Part shown: positions 53,498-61,599 of the stretch, one piece after another
Layout of the letters: the number at the start of each line of letters is the position of its first letter
How positions within the stretch are numbered: the first letter of the stretch is position 1
Assembly: GCA_964514235.1 (NCBI GenBank)
Contig: CAZEPV010000010.1
Coordinates: forward strand, 1-64,000
DNA: 64,000 nucleotides
Direction: 5' to 3'
Origin: JAAYRQ01 sp035647235
Lineage (GTDB): Bacteria; Bacillota; Syntrophomonadia; Syntrophomonadales; Syntrophomonadaceae
Program-made: the position numbers and the translations under genes
The notes under the pieces: model-generated
What the model saw: the letters and a program-made list of their open reading frames with translations, nothing else
The model's database searches: none
What the model was told of the DNA's origin: nothing

Positions 53498-53625
53498 TTT
53501 AGACGCTTACGAGGTTAGCTGACGGATTAGGGCCTAAAGGTAAATAGCCCTTCGTGTTTGTGTGCACGATTCACCCCTACAAATTCGGGTCCCCCGTTCT
53601 GTTCAAACAGATTAAGCGTTATATT
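53498..53625 (-). promoter_or_regulatory. Cyclic di-AMP riboswitch (ydaO/yuaA type)
   Basis: On the minus strand the conserved ydaO-type blocks appear in order: CGCTTAATCTG at the 5' end, CGGGGGACCC (53596-53587), GGGGTGAATC (53577-53568), then CCCTAATCCGTCAGC and TAACCTCGTAAGCG (down to 53504). The outer stem is CGCTTA with TAAGCG. The aptamer lies between mgtC and the aminomutase gene and points at the latter. No T-rich terminator follows. The 3' flank holds CCTTCT and CCTTCC, which can pair with the AAGGAGGG ribosome site, so control may be at translation. Confidence 0.92.
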
Positions 53626-53642
53626 TCAACGTTGGCAAAAAA

Positions 53643-54053
53643 TCATTCCCATTTCCTAGTAATGTTTATGCCAACAATACCTAAAATAAAAGCAAAAATT
53701 ATCACAGCAATAGTTGTACTTGTAATCCCTACACCAATTACCATGCCAATAATAGCCGTATACCATAAGGCAGCAGATTGAGATAGTCCCCTAATATGTT
53801 TACCCTCAAATACCCAAATAAAACCTGCACCAATAAAACCCAATGCAGAAATTATTTGCGCGGCTAAACGACCTGGGTCGCTATGCCATGGCATGTCGGT
53901 TAATCTAAAAAATTCCACTGAAATAATAGTAACTAATGAAGCTCCTACACATATAAGAGCGAATACCCGCGAAGTGTTTTTATCCTTAAAAATTAGCCCT
54001 ATGGCTAAGCCTACAATAGCGGAAATCAGTAAGCGGATAATGATAGAACCCAT
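53643..54053 (-). CDS. MgtC/SapB-family membrane protein
   Basis: A 136-residue membrane protein with four helices, of the MgtC/SapB group. IRLLISAIVGLAIG at the N terminus, the DPGRLAAQIISALGFIGAGFI motif core and the RGLSQSAALWYTAIIGM stretch are diagnostic. Relatives influence magnesium and ATP homeostasis. It starts two bases after the guaB stop, with no strong ribosome site, so it is probably coupled to guaB. No M-box leader is seen. Confidence 0.88.
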   Translation of the reverse strand: MGSIIIRLLISAIVGLAIGLIFKDKNTSRVFALICVGASLVTIISVEFFRLTDMPWHSDPGRLAAQIISALGFIGAGFIWVFEGKHIRGLSQSAALWYTAIIGMVIGVGITSTTIAVIIFAFILGIVGINITRKWE

Positions 54054-54055
54054 GA

Positions 54056-55510
54056 TTATTGTATACTATAGTTAGGTGCTTCTTTAGTTATGAAAATATC
54101 ATGAGGATGATTTTCAGTTAAAGTAGCATTAGTAATCTTGACAAATTTAGCATTCTCTTTTAGACAATTAATATCTGGACAACCACAGTAGCCCATACCT
54201 GCCCTAAGCCCACCCATTAGTTGGAAAATAGTGTCTGTTAGACTTCCCTTGTAAGGTACTCTACCTTCGATCCCTTCTGGTACAAGTTTTTGGGCATCTT
54301 CTTGAAAATACCTATCACTACTACCTTCAGTCATAGCACCCATCGAGCCCATACCCCTATAAATCTTGTAACTTCTACCTTGTAGAATTACCATTTCACC
54401 AGGGCTTTCCTCAGTTCCAGCCAATAAATTACCTAGCATTACTGTATCAGCACCAGCTGCTATAGCTTTTACAATATCACCTGAATACTTAATGCCACCA
54501 TCAGCGATGATAGGGACATTATATTTTTTTGCAACTGTGCTACAATCTACAATAGCAGTTATCTGAGGCATACCGATTCCAGCAATTACACGTGTAGTAC
54601 ATATAGATCCTGGGCCAATTCCGACCTTAACTGCATCTGCGCCAGCCTTGATTAATTCTTCAGTAGCTTCTGCAGTAGCGACATTTCCAGCTATAAGTTC
54701 TAGTTCCGGAAACCTATCCCTAACAGATTTGACCATATTAATAACCCCAGTAGAATGCCCGTGAGCGGTGTCAACTACTATTACATCTACCCCCGCCTTT
54801 TGTAAAGCCTCTATGCGGTCAAAAGTATCCTTTGTTACTCCCACAGCAGCTCCAACTAATAGTCTACCCCTATCATCTTTAGCAGAGTTAGGATGCTTTT
54901 GAGTTTTTTCTATATCCTTTATAGTAATCAGACCCATTAAATTAAAATCGTCATCTACTAAGGGTAATTTTTCAATCTTATGCTTCCTTAAAATTTCCAT
55001 GGCTTCTTGCATATTGGTACCTACAGGGGCCGTAACTAAACCATCACTAGTCATTATGTTTTTTATAGGTTGTTCAAAATTAGTTTCAAAACGAATATCG
55101 CGATTAGTTATAATACCGACAAGCCTAGAGCCCACTGTGATGGGTACACCAGAAATATGATAATATTCCATAATATCTAGTGCATCTTGTACTTTATTGT
55201 CTGGTGAAAGGAAAAAGGGATCTGCAATTACCCCATGTTCGGAACGTTTCACCCGATCAACCATTCTAGCTTGTTCTTCAATAGTCATATTTTTATGAAT
55301 TATACCAATTCCACCCTCGCGTGCCATGGCTATGCCCATTTTGGCATCAGTCACAGTATCCATACCTGCGCTAAGAACAGGTATTTCAAGTCTTATATTA
55401 CGGGTTAATCGGGTAGAAATACTGACTTGGTTTGGTAAGACTTCCGATTTACCAGGTATTAATAGGACATCGTCAAATGTGAGACCTTCCTTGGAAAATT
55501 TCGCATTCAT
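54056..55510 (-). CDS. guaB: Inosine-5'-monophosphate dehydrogenase
   Basis: A 484-residue IMPDH, which oxidises IMP to XMP, the first step to GMP. The TIM barrel is interrupted by two CBS domains (about residues 90-205). The catalytic cysteine is in GPGSICTTRVIAG (near 303), the flap contains the usual YRGMGSMGAM, and substrate residues lie in DGGIKYSGD. ATG behind AAAGGAGG. A weak promoter (TTGCTA, 17 bases, TAATAT) lies upstream at 55543-55571. No guanine riboswitch is visible. Confidence 0.95.
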   Translation of the reverse strand: MNAKFSKEGLTFDDVLLIPGKSEVLPNQVSISTRLTRNIRLEIPVLSAGMDTVTDAKMGIAMAREGGIGIIHKNMTIEEQARMVDRVKRSEHGVIADPFFLSPDNKVQDALDIMEYYHISGVPITVGSRLVGIITNRDIRFETNFEQPIKNIMTSDGLVTAPVGTNMQEAMEILRKHKIEKLPLVDDDFNLMGLITIKDIEKTQKHPNSAKDDRGRLLVGAAVGVTKDTFDRIEALQKAGVDVIVVDTAHGHSTGVINMVKSVRDRFPELELIAGNVATAEATEELIKAGADAVKVGIGPGSICTTRVIAGIGMPQITAIVDCSTVAKKYNVPIIADGGIKYSGDIVKAIAAGADTVMLGNLLAGTEESPGEMVILQGRSYKIYRGMGSMGAMTEGSSDRYFQEDAQKLVPEGIEGRVPYKGSLTDTIFQLMGGLRAGMGYCGCPDINCLKENAKFVKITNATLTENHPHDIFITKEAPNYSIQ

Positions 55511-55608
55511 TATTAAGTGGCCTCCTTTAGTAAATTTAAATAATATTATAATAACATTAACAATTTAGCAAGGCATTGTATACAATTTACATTAAATTAA
55601 TTAATTTT

Positions 55609-55839
55609 TCAGTCTCCTCCCATTACGGAACTAATACCATAATGAAAAAAATGTTCCCTTAATTGCTTGATAGTGGTTGTGCTTATTTCAAACTTACGTG
55701 ACATTTCTTCAACACTTAAATCATTTTTAATCGCTTCTATAAATTCATCGAAATCGATACCAGCTTCCCTAGTCATCTCTGATAAAGACACTATGCGACT
55801 CCAAGGGGGAAAGGAACCCTTGTGTTCAAAATTGGACAT
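55609..55839 (-). CDS. Small helix-turn-helix protein
   Basis: A 76-residue protein. Residues about 40-66 (LSVEEMSRKFEISTTTIKQL) form a helix-turn-helix like those of small regulators, preceded by a helical segment (FDEFIEAIKND). I do not recognise a named family. The ATG is behind GGGAGG. An 8-bp inverted repeat flanks that ribosome site and could be an operator or an RNA hairpin. It precedes guaB on the same strand but is separated by about 100 bases. Confidence 0.68.
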   Translation of the reverse strand: MSNFEHKGSFPPWSRIVSLSEMTREAGIDFDEFIEAIKNDLSVEEMSRKFEISTTTIKQLREHFFHYGISSVMGGD

Positions 55840-55870
55840 AGCTAGTCCTCCCTTTAGTTTTTGACTAGCT
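55840..55870 (-). repeat. Palindrome enclosing the ribosome site of the HTH gene
   Basis: AGCTAGTC and GACTAGCT form a perfect 8-bp stem with a 15-base loop. The loop carries GGGAG of the ribosome site, and the 3' arm abuts the ATG at 55839. Confidence 0.7.
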
Positions 55871-55899
55871 TGCCCTATATAGAATAATTTTATTGTAGG

Positions 55900-57144
55900 C
55901 TATTTTAATATATGTATAAATAGTCCACTAAGTAGCTTGGGTTCAAACCAGGTTGATTTAGGTGGCATTACTTTGCCAGCATCGGCAATATCAATCAAGT
56001 CCTGAATAGTGGTAGGAAACATGGTAAAAGCTACTGCCATTTTAGCATCATCAACTTCCTTTTGTAGTGCTTCCACACCTCTTATACCACCCATAAAATC
56101 AATTCTATTGCTAATACGGGGGTCGTCGATTCCCAGAATAGGTCCTAGGAGGTTATTTTGTAAAATCGAAACGTCCAACCTATCCACTGGATCCTCAGGA
56201 TTAAAAATACCATCTTGGGCAGTCAATTTATACCAGGTCTTATCCAAATACATACCAAAAGTGTGTTTTGCTTGGGGACTAAAACCAGTATTGCTGTCGA
56301 GTTTTTCAAGATTAAACTTTTTCCTAATTAGTGCTAAAAATTCTTCCTTAGTATGCTTATTTAAATCTTTTACTAGTCGATTATAATCCATAATATATAA
56401 ATCCTGGTCTGGAAATAAGACACATAAAAAATAATTGAATTCATCATCTATGCTGTAGTTTGGATTTGCTTTTCTCCTTTTCAAACCCACTTCAACTGCA
56501 GATTTGCTGCGATGATGACCATCAGCAATATATAAATCAGGAATACCAGTAAATAGTTGCTGCAGTTTGCTTATTACTTCATCATCGGAAATTACCCAAA
56601 CCCTCTGTAGTACTCCTTGGGAGGTAAAATTATATTCAGGCTCAGAACTAACATGGTCCTTTATTATGGTCTGAATTTCTTTTTCGTTTTTATAAGTTAT
56701 AAAAATCGGTCCCGTATTAGCATTACAATAATCAACGTGCTTAATTCTATCTTGTTCTTTATCTGCCCTAGTAAATTCATGCTTTTTAATCACATTGTTG
56801 AGATAATCATCAATAGAAGCACAAGCAACTAAGCCAGTCTGGCTTCTACCTTTCATAGTTTGTTGGTATACATAGAAACAGGGCTTGTCATCTTGTATAA
56901 AAATACCATCTTCTATCATGCGGTTTAGGTTATCCCGAGCCCTCTCATATACCCTACTATCATATAAATCTATAGATTTATCCAATTCAATTTCAGCCTT
57001 ATCCACACGTAAAAAAGAATAAGGGTTGTCTTGCACCATTTCCCTAGCTTCCTCACTGCTCATTACGTCATATGGTAAGGCTGCAACCTGACTAGCCAAA
57101 TCTTTTTTGGGCCTTATGGCTCTAAAAGGTCTGATTATTGCCAC
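55900..57144 (-). CDS. DUF1015-family protein
   Basis: A 414-residue protein of DUF1015. The N-terminal IIRPFRAIRPKKDLA, then ALPYDVMS, YVYQQT and the conserved YIADGHHRSKSAVEVG block (about residues 205-220) are typical. The DGHHR motif suggests a ParB-like nucleotide or phosphate site. In many anaerobes the gene sits beside serine-pathway genes, as here beside a class V aminotransferase, but the reaction is not established. GTG start behind AGGAGG. Confidence 0.88.
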   Translation of the reverse strand: MAIIRPFRAIRPKKDLASQVAALPYDVMSSEEAREMVQDNPYSFLRVDKAEIELDKSIDLYDSRVYERARDNLNRMIEDGIFIQDDKPCFYVYQQTMKGRSQTGLVACASIDDYLNNVIKKHEFTRADKEQDRIKHVDYCNANTGPIFITYKNEKEIQTIIKDHVSSEPEYNFTSQGVLQRVWVISDDEVISKLQQLFTGIPDLYIADGHHRSKSAVEVGLKRRKANPNYSIDDEFNYFLCVLFPDQDLYIMDYNRLVKDLNKHTKEEFLALIRKKFNLEKLDSNTGFSPQAKHTFGMYLDKTWYKLTAQDGIFNPEDPVDRLDVSILQNNLLGPILGIDDPRISNRIDFMGGIRGVEALQKEVDDAKMAVAFTMFPTTIQDLIDIADAGKVMPPKSTWFEPKLLSGLFIHILK

Positions 57145-57165
57145 CTAATCTCCTCCTATGATTTA

Positions 57166-58236
57166 TTAAATACTTAAAATGTCATTAATAGTACTAATCA
57201 GTTCTTCGATTTCACCTAAGGAACAGTCAGCCATATGGGCGATTCTAAAGGTCTTATCTTTTAAACTACCATAACCATTGGAAATCTGAAAACCCCTAAC
57301 CCCTAGTTCTTTATTTAGATTAGCTACATCAATATTTCTAGTATTTTTAATTGCGGTCAAGGTGTTAGACAAGCAGCCTTCATCTGCAAATAAGGCAAAC
57401 TTAACCCTAGCCCAATCCCTTACATATTCCGCCATTTGAACATGTCTGTCAAACCTTTTGTCTAACCCTTCGGCTAGTATAAGGTCTAGCTGATAATTCA
57501 AAGCAAACATGTGGGATAAAGAAGGTGTAGAAGGATATTGGTAATTCCTTTTTCGAACATACTTATACAAAGCTAACAAATCCAAATAAAAACCGCGGTA
57601 AGGTACCTTTTCAGCCCTGTTGATTGCTTTTTTAGAAAATGTACAAATCGCCATGCCAGGTGGAAGGCCCAAGGCCTTTTGAGTAGATGTAATACAAATG
57701 TCTATTCCCAGTTTATCGACTTCTATCTTAGAACCGCCTACTGAACTAACTGCATCCACACACCATATAATATCCTCATACTTTGCAATTACGGGTGCCA
57801 ATTCATCCAAGGGATTCATAACTCCAGTTGAAGTCTCATTGTGGGTAACAGTAAGCAAATCATACTTACCAGTAGCCAAAATTTTATCAATTTCATTTGC
57901 AGATAGGGCTAGTCCCATGGGTGTTTCATAAATATCAGCAGGAACATTATTAGCTATGGCCATTTCATACCATCTCTTGCCAAAAGCCCCTATGGAAAAC
58001 ACCGCTGCCCTCTTGGCTGTACAGGTACGAATAGCACCCTCCATTAAACCACTACCTGAGCTAGTAGATAAAAGGACTTCTTCCTCGGTGTATAGTAGTT
58101 GTCTGATTTTATCACTAATTTGCCTTTGTAAGTCAGAAGCATCTTTGCTACGATGCCCTATCATAGGTTGTGACATTTTCTCTAATACATCGGCTCTCAC
58201 TTCGACTGGACCAGGTATAAATAACTTCTTACGCAC
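57166..58236 (-). CDS. Class V aminotransferase (alanine/serine-glyoxylate type)
   Basis: A 356-residue PLP enzyme of the alanine-glyoxylate/serine-pyruvate aminotransferase group. The N-terminal FIPGPVEVR and PMIGHRSKD are typical. The substrate-pocket segment is THNETSTGVMNP, the PLP aspartate is in WCVDAVSSVGG and the PLP lysine in STQKALGLPPG (near 186). It may work in serine synthesis or glyoxylate removal. The GTG start is behind GGAGGAG. The DUF1015 gene follows 21 bases later. Confidence 0.88.
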   Translation of the reverse strand: MRKKLFIPGPVEVRADVLEKMSQPMIGHRSKDASDLQRQISDKIRQLLYTEEEVLLSTSSGSGLMEGAIRTCTAKRAAVFSIGAFGKRWYEMAIANNVPADIYETPMGLALSANEIDKILATGKYDLLTVTHNETSTGVMNPLDELAPVIAKYEDIIWCVDAVSSVGGSKIEVDKLGIDICITSTQKALGLPPGMAICTFSKKAINRAEKVPYRGFYLDLLALYKYVRKRNYQYPSTPSLSHMFALNYQLDLILAEGLDKRFDRHVQMAEYVRDWARVKFALFADEGCLSNTLTAIKNTRNIDVANLNKELGVRGFQISNGYGSLKDKTFRIAHMADCSLGEIEELISTINDILSI

Positions 58237-58321
58237 CTTGCTACTCCTCCAAACTATTTAATTTGCTTTAAATTATTCTTCTATAATACTATTTTATAAT
58301 TTTTAAGCAGATAATACAAAA

Positions 58322-58368
58322 ATATAAAAAATTTAGGCTGCTATAGTATATTTACAGCTGCCTAAATT
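58322..58368 (-). terminator. Terminator of the pnp-ymxH gene run
   Basis: AATTTAGGC pairs with GCCTAAATT around a 21-base loop and is followed on the minus strand by TTTTTATATTTTTG. Confidence 0.75.
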
Positions 58369-58392
58369 AAAATTTCTTTAGAAAATATGTAG

Positions 58393-58662
58393 CTAATAGG
58401 AATTGTTTTTTAGTCGCATATGTGTATTATCTATGTCTACCACGATTACCTCGCGTCCAATTTTCATTACTGCTTCCCAAGGGATAACTAGTTTTTGCCG
58501 ATCTGCCCAGAAATTGAAAGCATTACCCCGATTGGGTAAAATTATAGAAATTATTTGGCCACTTTTTTCATCAATAAGCATATCAGATTCCCCAACTGTT
58601 CCCATTCTCATACCATCATAAATGTTAACCATTTCCTTGCCATTTAAATCGTTAAGCCTGAT
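58393..58662 (-). CDS. ymxH: YmxH/YlmC-type sporulation PRC-barrel protein, likely AUC start
   Basis: An 89-residue PRC-barrel protein. Family members start with a sequence like MRLSELSGKE; here the frame reads IRLNDLNGKEMVNIYDGM, so the family start falls on an ATC codon at 58662. That ATC sits seven bases after AAGGGGG. The stop of dut lies just upstream in this frame and no ATG, GTG or TTG is available before the internal ATG at 58632, which would cut off the conserved N terminus and has only a weak site. The rest (IVVDIDNTHMRL at the end) fits the family. It lies after dut at the end of the pnp gene run. Confidence 0.75.
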   Translation of the reverse strand: MRLNDLNGKEMVNIYDGMRMGTVGESDMLIDEKSGQIISIILPNRGNAFNFWADRQKLVIPWEAVMKIGREVIVVDIDNTHMRLKNNSY

Positions 58663-58674
58663 TTTAATACCCCC

Positions 58675-59109
58675 TTAAACCCCTGTATGTCCAAAACCAC
58701 CTGTTCCCCGCTTAGTTTCGTCCAAGTCTTCCTCTATTAATTCTACTTTTTCTATTTTTGTAAAAACCATTTGGGCTACCCTTTCGCCCCTTTGTAAAAT
58801 ATACTCTTTGTCCCCCAAATTTATAACAATAACCTTAATTTCTCCACGATAGTCAGCATCAATAGTACCAGGACTATTAAGGACTGTGAGGCCATGCTTG
58901 ATTGCTAGACCGCTTCTAGGCCTAATCTGAGCCTCATAGCCAAGAGGGATAGCTATGGCAATGCTAGTAGGCACTAAGGCCGTCTGACCCACTCCAATTG
59001 CAAGTGGCTTATCATTAGCTGCATACAAATCAAGCCCAGATGAACCTTCGGTCATATATCGGGGCAAGGGTAAATCATATGAATGTAACCTTTTAACTTT
59101 AATCTGCAA
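58675..59109 (-). CDS. dut: dUTP diphosphatase
   Basis: A 144-residue trimeric dUTPase, which hydrolyses dUTP to dUMP and keeps uracil out of DNA. All five motifs are present: SSGLDLYA, RPRSGLA, PGTIDADYRGEI, RGERVAQMVF and RGTGGFGHTG. TTG start behind GGGGAG. It lies between the M16 peptidase and ymxH genes. Confidence 0.96.
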   Translation of the reverse strand: MQIKVKRLHSYDLPLPRYMTEGSSGLDLYAANDKPLAIGVGQTALVPTSIAIAIPLGYEAQIRPRSGLAIKHGLTVLNSPGTIDADYRGEIKVIVINLGDKEYILQRGERVAQMVFTKIEKVELIEEDLDETKRGTGGFGHTGV

Positions 59110-59130
59110 ATTTACTTTCTCCCCTAAAAT

Positions 59131-60402
59131 TTATTTTTTAAAATGCTTAACAAACTCTTCTTCAACTTTAGGCAAAACTTCAGGGGCCCCGATCGCGGCT
59201 AAAGAAAGTGAATTATGATTTAGCATGCTATGGGCCAATTCATTAACATCTTGACTAGTAACAACTAGTACTTTATCTATAATTTCCTCGACGGGAATAA
59301 TTTTACCATACATGAGCATTGTTCTACCTAAACGACTCATACGGTTAGTGGCACTTTCCATCCCCAAATATAGGCTAGATTTTATAAGTTTTTGAGTCCT
59401 TTCTACTTCCTTTTCCGTAACCCCTTCAGATAAAAACAAATGTAATTCCTCATATAAAGCAGCGAAAAAGCGGCTTATATTTCCCCTGCTAGTACCAATA
59501 TAGATACCATATGAACCAGTATCGGAATAAGTCGCAGGATGTGAATATACAGAATAGGCTAGTCCTAATTCTTCCCGCATTTTTTGGAATAATCTTGAGC
59601 TTAGACCACCACCTAATATACTGTTTAACACATTTTGCGTATAGCGATTATTGTCAAAATAGGAGATACTTGGACCACCTATGCATAATTGCACCTGTTC
59701 CATTTCCTTTTCAATAAGATTAATAAATGAGGAATTAGTACTAGCCGCAGATTTATTAATTTGTACCCTAGTTGAAGGTTGTTTATTAAGTATCTTTTCA
59801 ATTTTATCCTTCACAATTCCATTTTTAACGTTTCCCGCAACAGAAATTATTAGATTATCTGGAGTATAGGAATTCTTATAGAACTCAAAAATATCATCCC
59901 GAGCAAAACCCTTTACTGAATCAACCGTTCCCAATATTGGTACCCCCATAGAATTGCCTTCCCACAACTTTTCGGCAAATACATCATGGATTAAATCATC
60001 GGGTAAGTCCTCGTACATATTAATTTCTTCAATTACTACCCCTTTTTCGGTGGCGAAATCCTTGTCTTTAAAAGCAGAATTAAAAATCATGTCGAATAAA
60101 ATATCTATAGCTTCATAGCAATTTTCATCGAGGGTTCTGGCGTATAAGCAGGTGTATTCTTTGGCAGTAAAAGCATTAAGCTGTCCCCCTATACCCTCGA
60201 AACTTTCTGCTATTTCCTTGGCACTCCTAGTGGCAGTACCCTTGAAAAGCATATGTTCAATAAAATGGCTGGCCCCTGCCATATGTTCAAATTCATGTCT
60301 AGAACCTACTTTTATATAAATACCTATTGCTACTGATTTTAGATAAGGTATTTCCTCTACTATTAAAGTAGAATTACTATCTAATGCCCAATAATTAACC
60401 AT
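59131..60402 (-). CDS. M16-family zinc metallopeptidase (MlpA/YmxG type)
   Basis: A 423-residue pitrilysin-family peptidase. The inverted zinc motif HFIEHMLFKG (HxxEH, about 48-52) is intact, with the downstream glutamate in EEINMYEDLP. The C-terminal half has the partner-type GGGLSSRLFQKMREELGLAY. In Bacillus the counterpart next to pnp is YmxG/MlpA. The ATG at 60402 is behind GGGGGTAA. No signal peptide, so cytoplasmic. Confidence 0.92.
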   Translation of the reverse strand: MVNYWALDSNSTLIVEEIPYLKSVAIGIYIKVGSRHEFEHMAGASHFIEHMLFKGTATRSAKEIAESFEGIGGQLNAFTAKEYTCLYARTLDENCYEAIDILFDMIFNSAFKDKDFATEKGVVIEEINMYEDLPDDLIHDVFAEKLWEGNSMGVPILGTVDSVKGFARDDIFEFYKNSYTPDNLIISVAGNVKNGIVKDKIEKILNKQPSTRVQINKSAASTNSSFINLIEKEMEQVQLCIGGPSISYFDNNRYTQNVLNSILGGGLSSRLFQKMREELGLAYSVYSHPATYSDTGSYGIYIGTSRGNISRFFAALYEELHLFLSEGVTEKEVERTQKLIKSSLYLGMESATNRMSRLGRTMLMYGKIIPVEEIIDKVLVVTSQDVNELAHSMLNHNSLSLAAIGAPEVLPKVEEEFVKHFKK

Positions 60403-60462
60403 ACAATTACCCCCAATAATCAATTACCTAATTTTAATTCTTTTTAAGTAATAGTAATCCCT

Positions 60463-61599
60463 TTACTTATTAAAGAAATCTTTTATAATATTAAACAAGT
60501 TGGTTTTTTTACTAATGTCCTCCCTGCTTATTAATGGTATAGTTGAAACAAATTTATCATTTGCATAAATATCTAGGTATCCTAGAACATCACCTTCCCC
60601 GACGGGTGCATCTATTACATAATTCATCCTTACAATCTTTTCAATGTTTAGATTTTCCTCTGCCTGCCACAAATAGACATCTTTTTCAGGATATATTTTT
60701 ATATATGGTTGGCTTCCACTAGTTATTCTTACCTCCTTAAATGGGGTCCTGGCATCAAGGACCTTCATATATTTTGCATGATTAAAACCATAATCTAGAA
60801 GCCTTTTACAATCACCTGTTCTATCCCCAGATTTTAGTGCCACGGCAATTAAGCTTTGTCCTTCTCGGTTAGCAGAAGCAACTAAACATTTCCCAGCCAA
60901 ATTAGTCGTACCTGTTTTAACCCCTGAAGCCCCAGGATAATAATCTAATAAGCCATTGGTGTTTTTTATCTTAATTGGCTCTCTATAAGATGGATGCTCA
61001 AAGGTTGTTTCAGGCATAGCAACAATTTTTCCTAGTTCTTCTTTGCTTAATAGGTAGCGAGCAATTACAGTTAAGTCATAGGCAGTACTATGGTGCCTTT
61101 CATCAGGCAGTCCTGATGCATTAACAAAATGGGTATTCATAGCCCCAAGCACAAAAGCTTTCTTAGACATAAGATGCCCGAAAAACCTTTCATCACCAGC
61201 TACATGTTCAGCTAAAACTACTGCAGCATCATTGGATGAACGGACTAATGCGGCTTTCAATAGTTCACCCACTTGGATCTCCTGCCCTTCCTTTAACCCA
61301 ATCGCAAATTCAGGTGTTCTAGCCGCTTTTTCTGAGACCTTAGCTATTTCATTATAGTTTGCATATTCATCTGCTAAAATAGCAGTCATCATTTTAGTTG
61401 TACTTGCAACTGCACGTTTTTCATCTTGGGATTTTTCATATATAACTTGCCCAGTATCTTGGTCAATTAGACAGAAATAATTGGTATAAAGATTGGGTGC
61501 AGCATAAAGAGTATTTGCTTTACAAGAAATAAATATTAATAAAAGCAGAATAATTAGATTAATCTTTCTTAACATTATCTTCTTTCTTCCCATCATCAC
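60463..61599 (-). CDS. D-alanyl-D-alanine carboxypeptidase (DacF/PBP5 type)
   Basis: A 378-residue secreted low-molecular-weight penicillin-binding protein that trims the terminal D-alanine of wall peptides. A signal peptide (cleavage near residue 34) precedes the S11 domain with STTK (serine 66, lysine 69), SSN (121-123) and KTG (228-230). A C-terminal PBP5-like beta domain follows and ends in a possible amphipathic membrane anchor (about 360-378). The start overlaps the deacetylase gene by about 40 bases; an internal ATG eight codons later is also possible. Confidence 0.92.
   Translation of the reverse strand: MMMGRKKIMLRKINLIILLLLIFISCKANTLYAAPNLYTNYFCLIDQDTGQVIYEKSQDEKRAVASTTKMMTAILADEYANYNEIAKVSEKAARTPEFAIGLKEGQEIQVGELLKAALVRSSNDAAVVLAEHVAGDERFFGHLMSKKAFVLGAMNTHFVNASGLPDERHHSTAYDLTVIARYLLSKEELGKIVAMPETTFEHPSYREPIKIKNTNGLLDYYPGASGVKTGTTNLAGKCLVASANREGQSLIAVALKSGDRTGDCKRLLDYGFNHAKYMKVLDARTPFKEVRITSGSQPYIKIYPEKDVYLWQAEENLNIEKIVRMNYVIDAPVGEGDVLGYLDIYANDKFVSTIPLISREDISKKTNLFNIIKDFFNK

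Noticed and set aside
53446..53642. Small protein gene between mgtC and the aminomutase gene
   Set aside because: Open frames here lack ribosome sites, and the sequence is fully explained by the c-di-AMP aptamer.
55511..55608. Guanine riboswitch before guaB
   Set aside because: No purine aptamer core or paired loops are visible in this short AT-rich leader.
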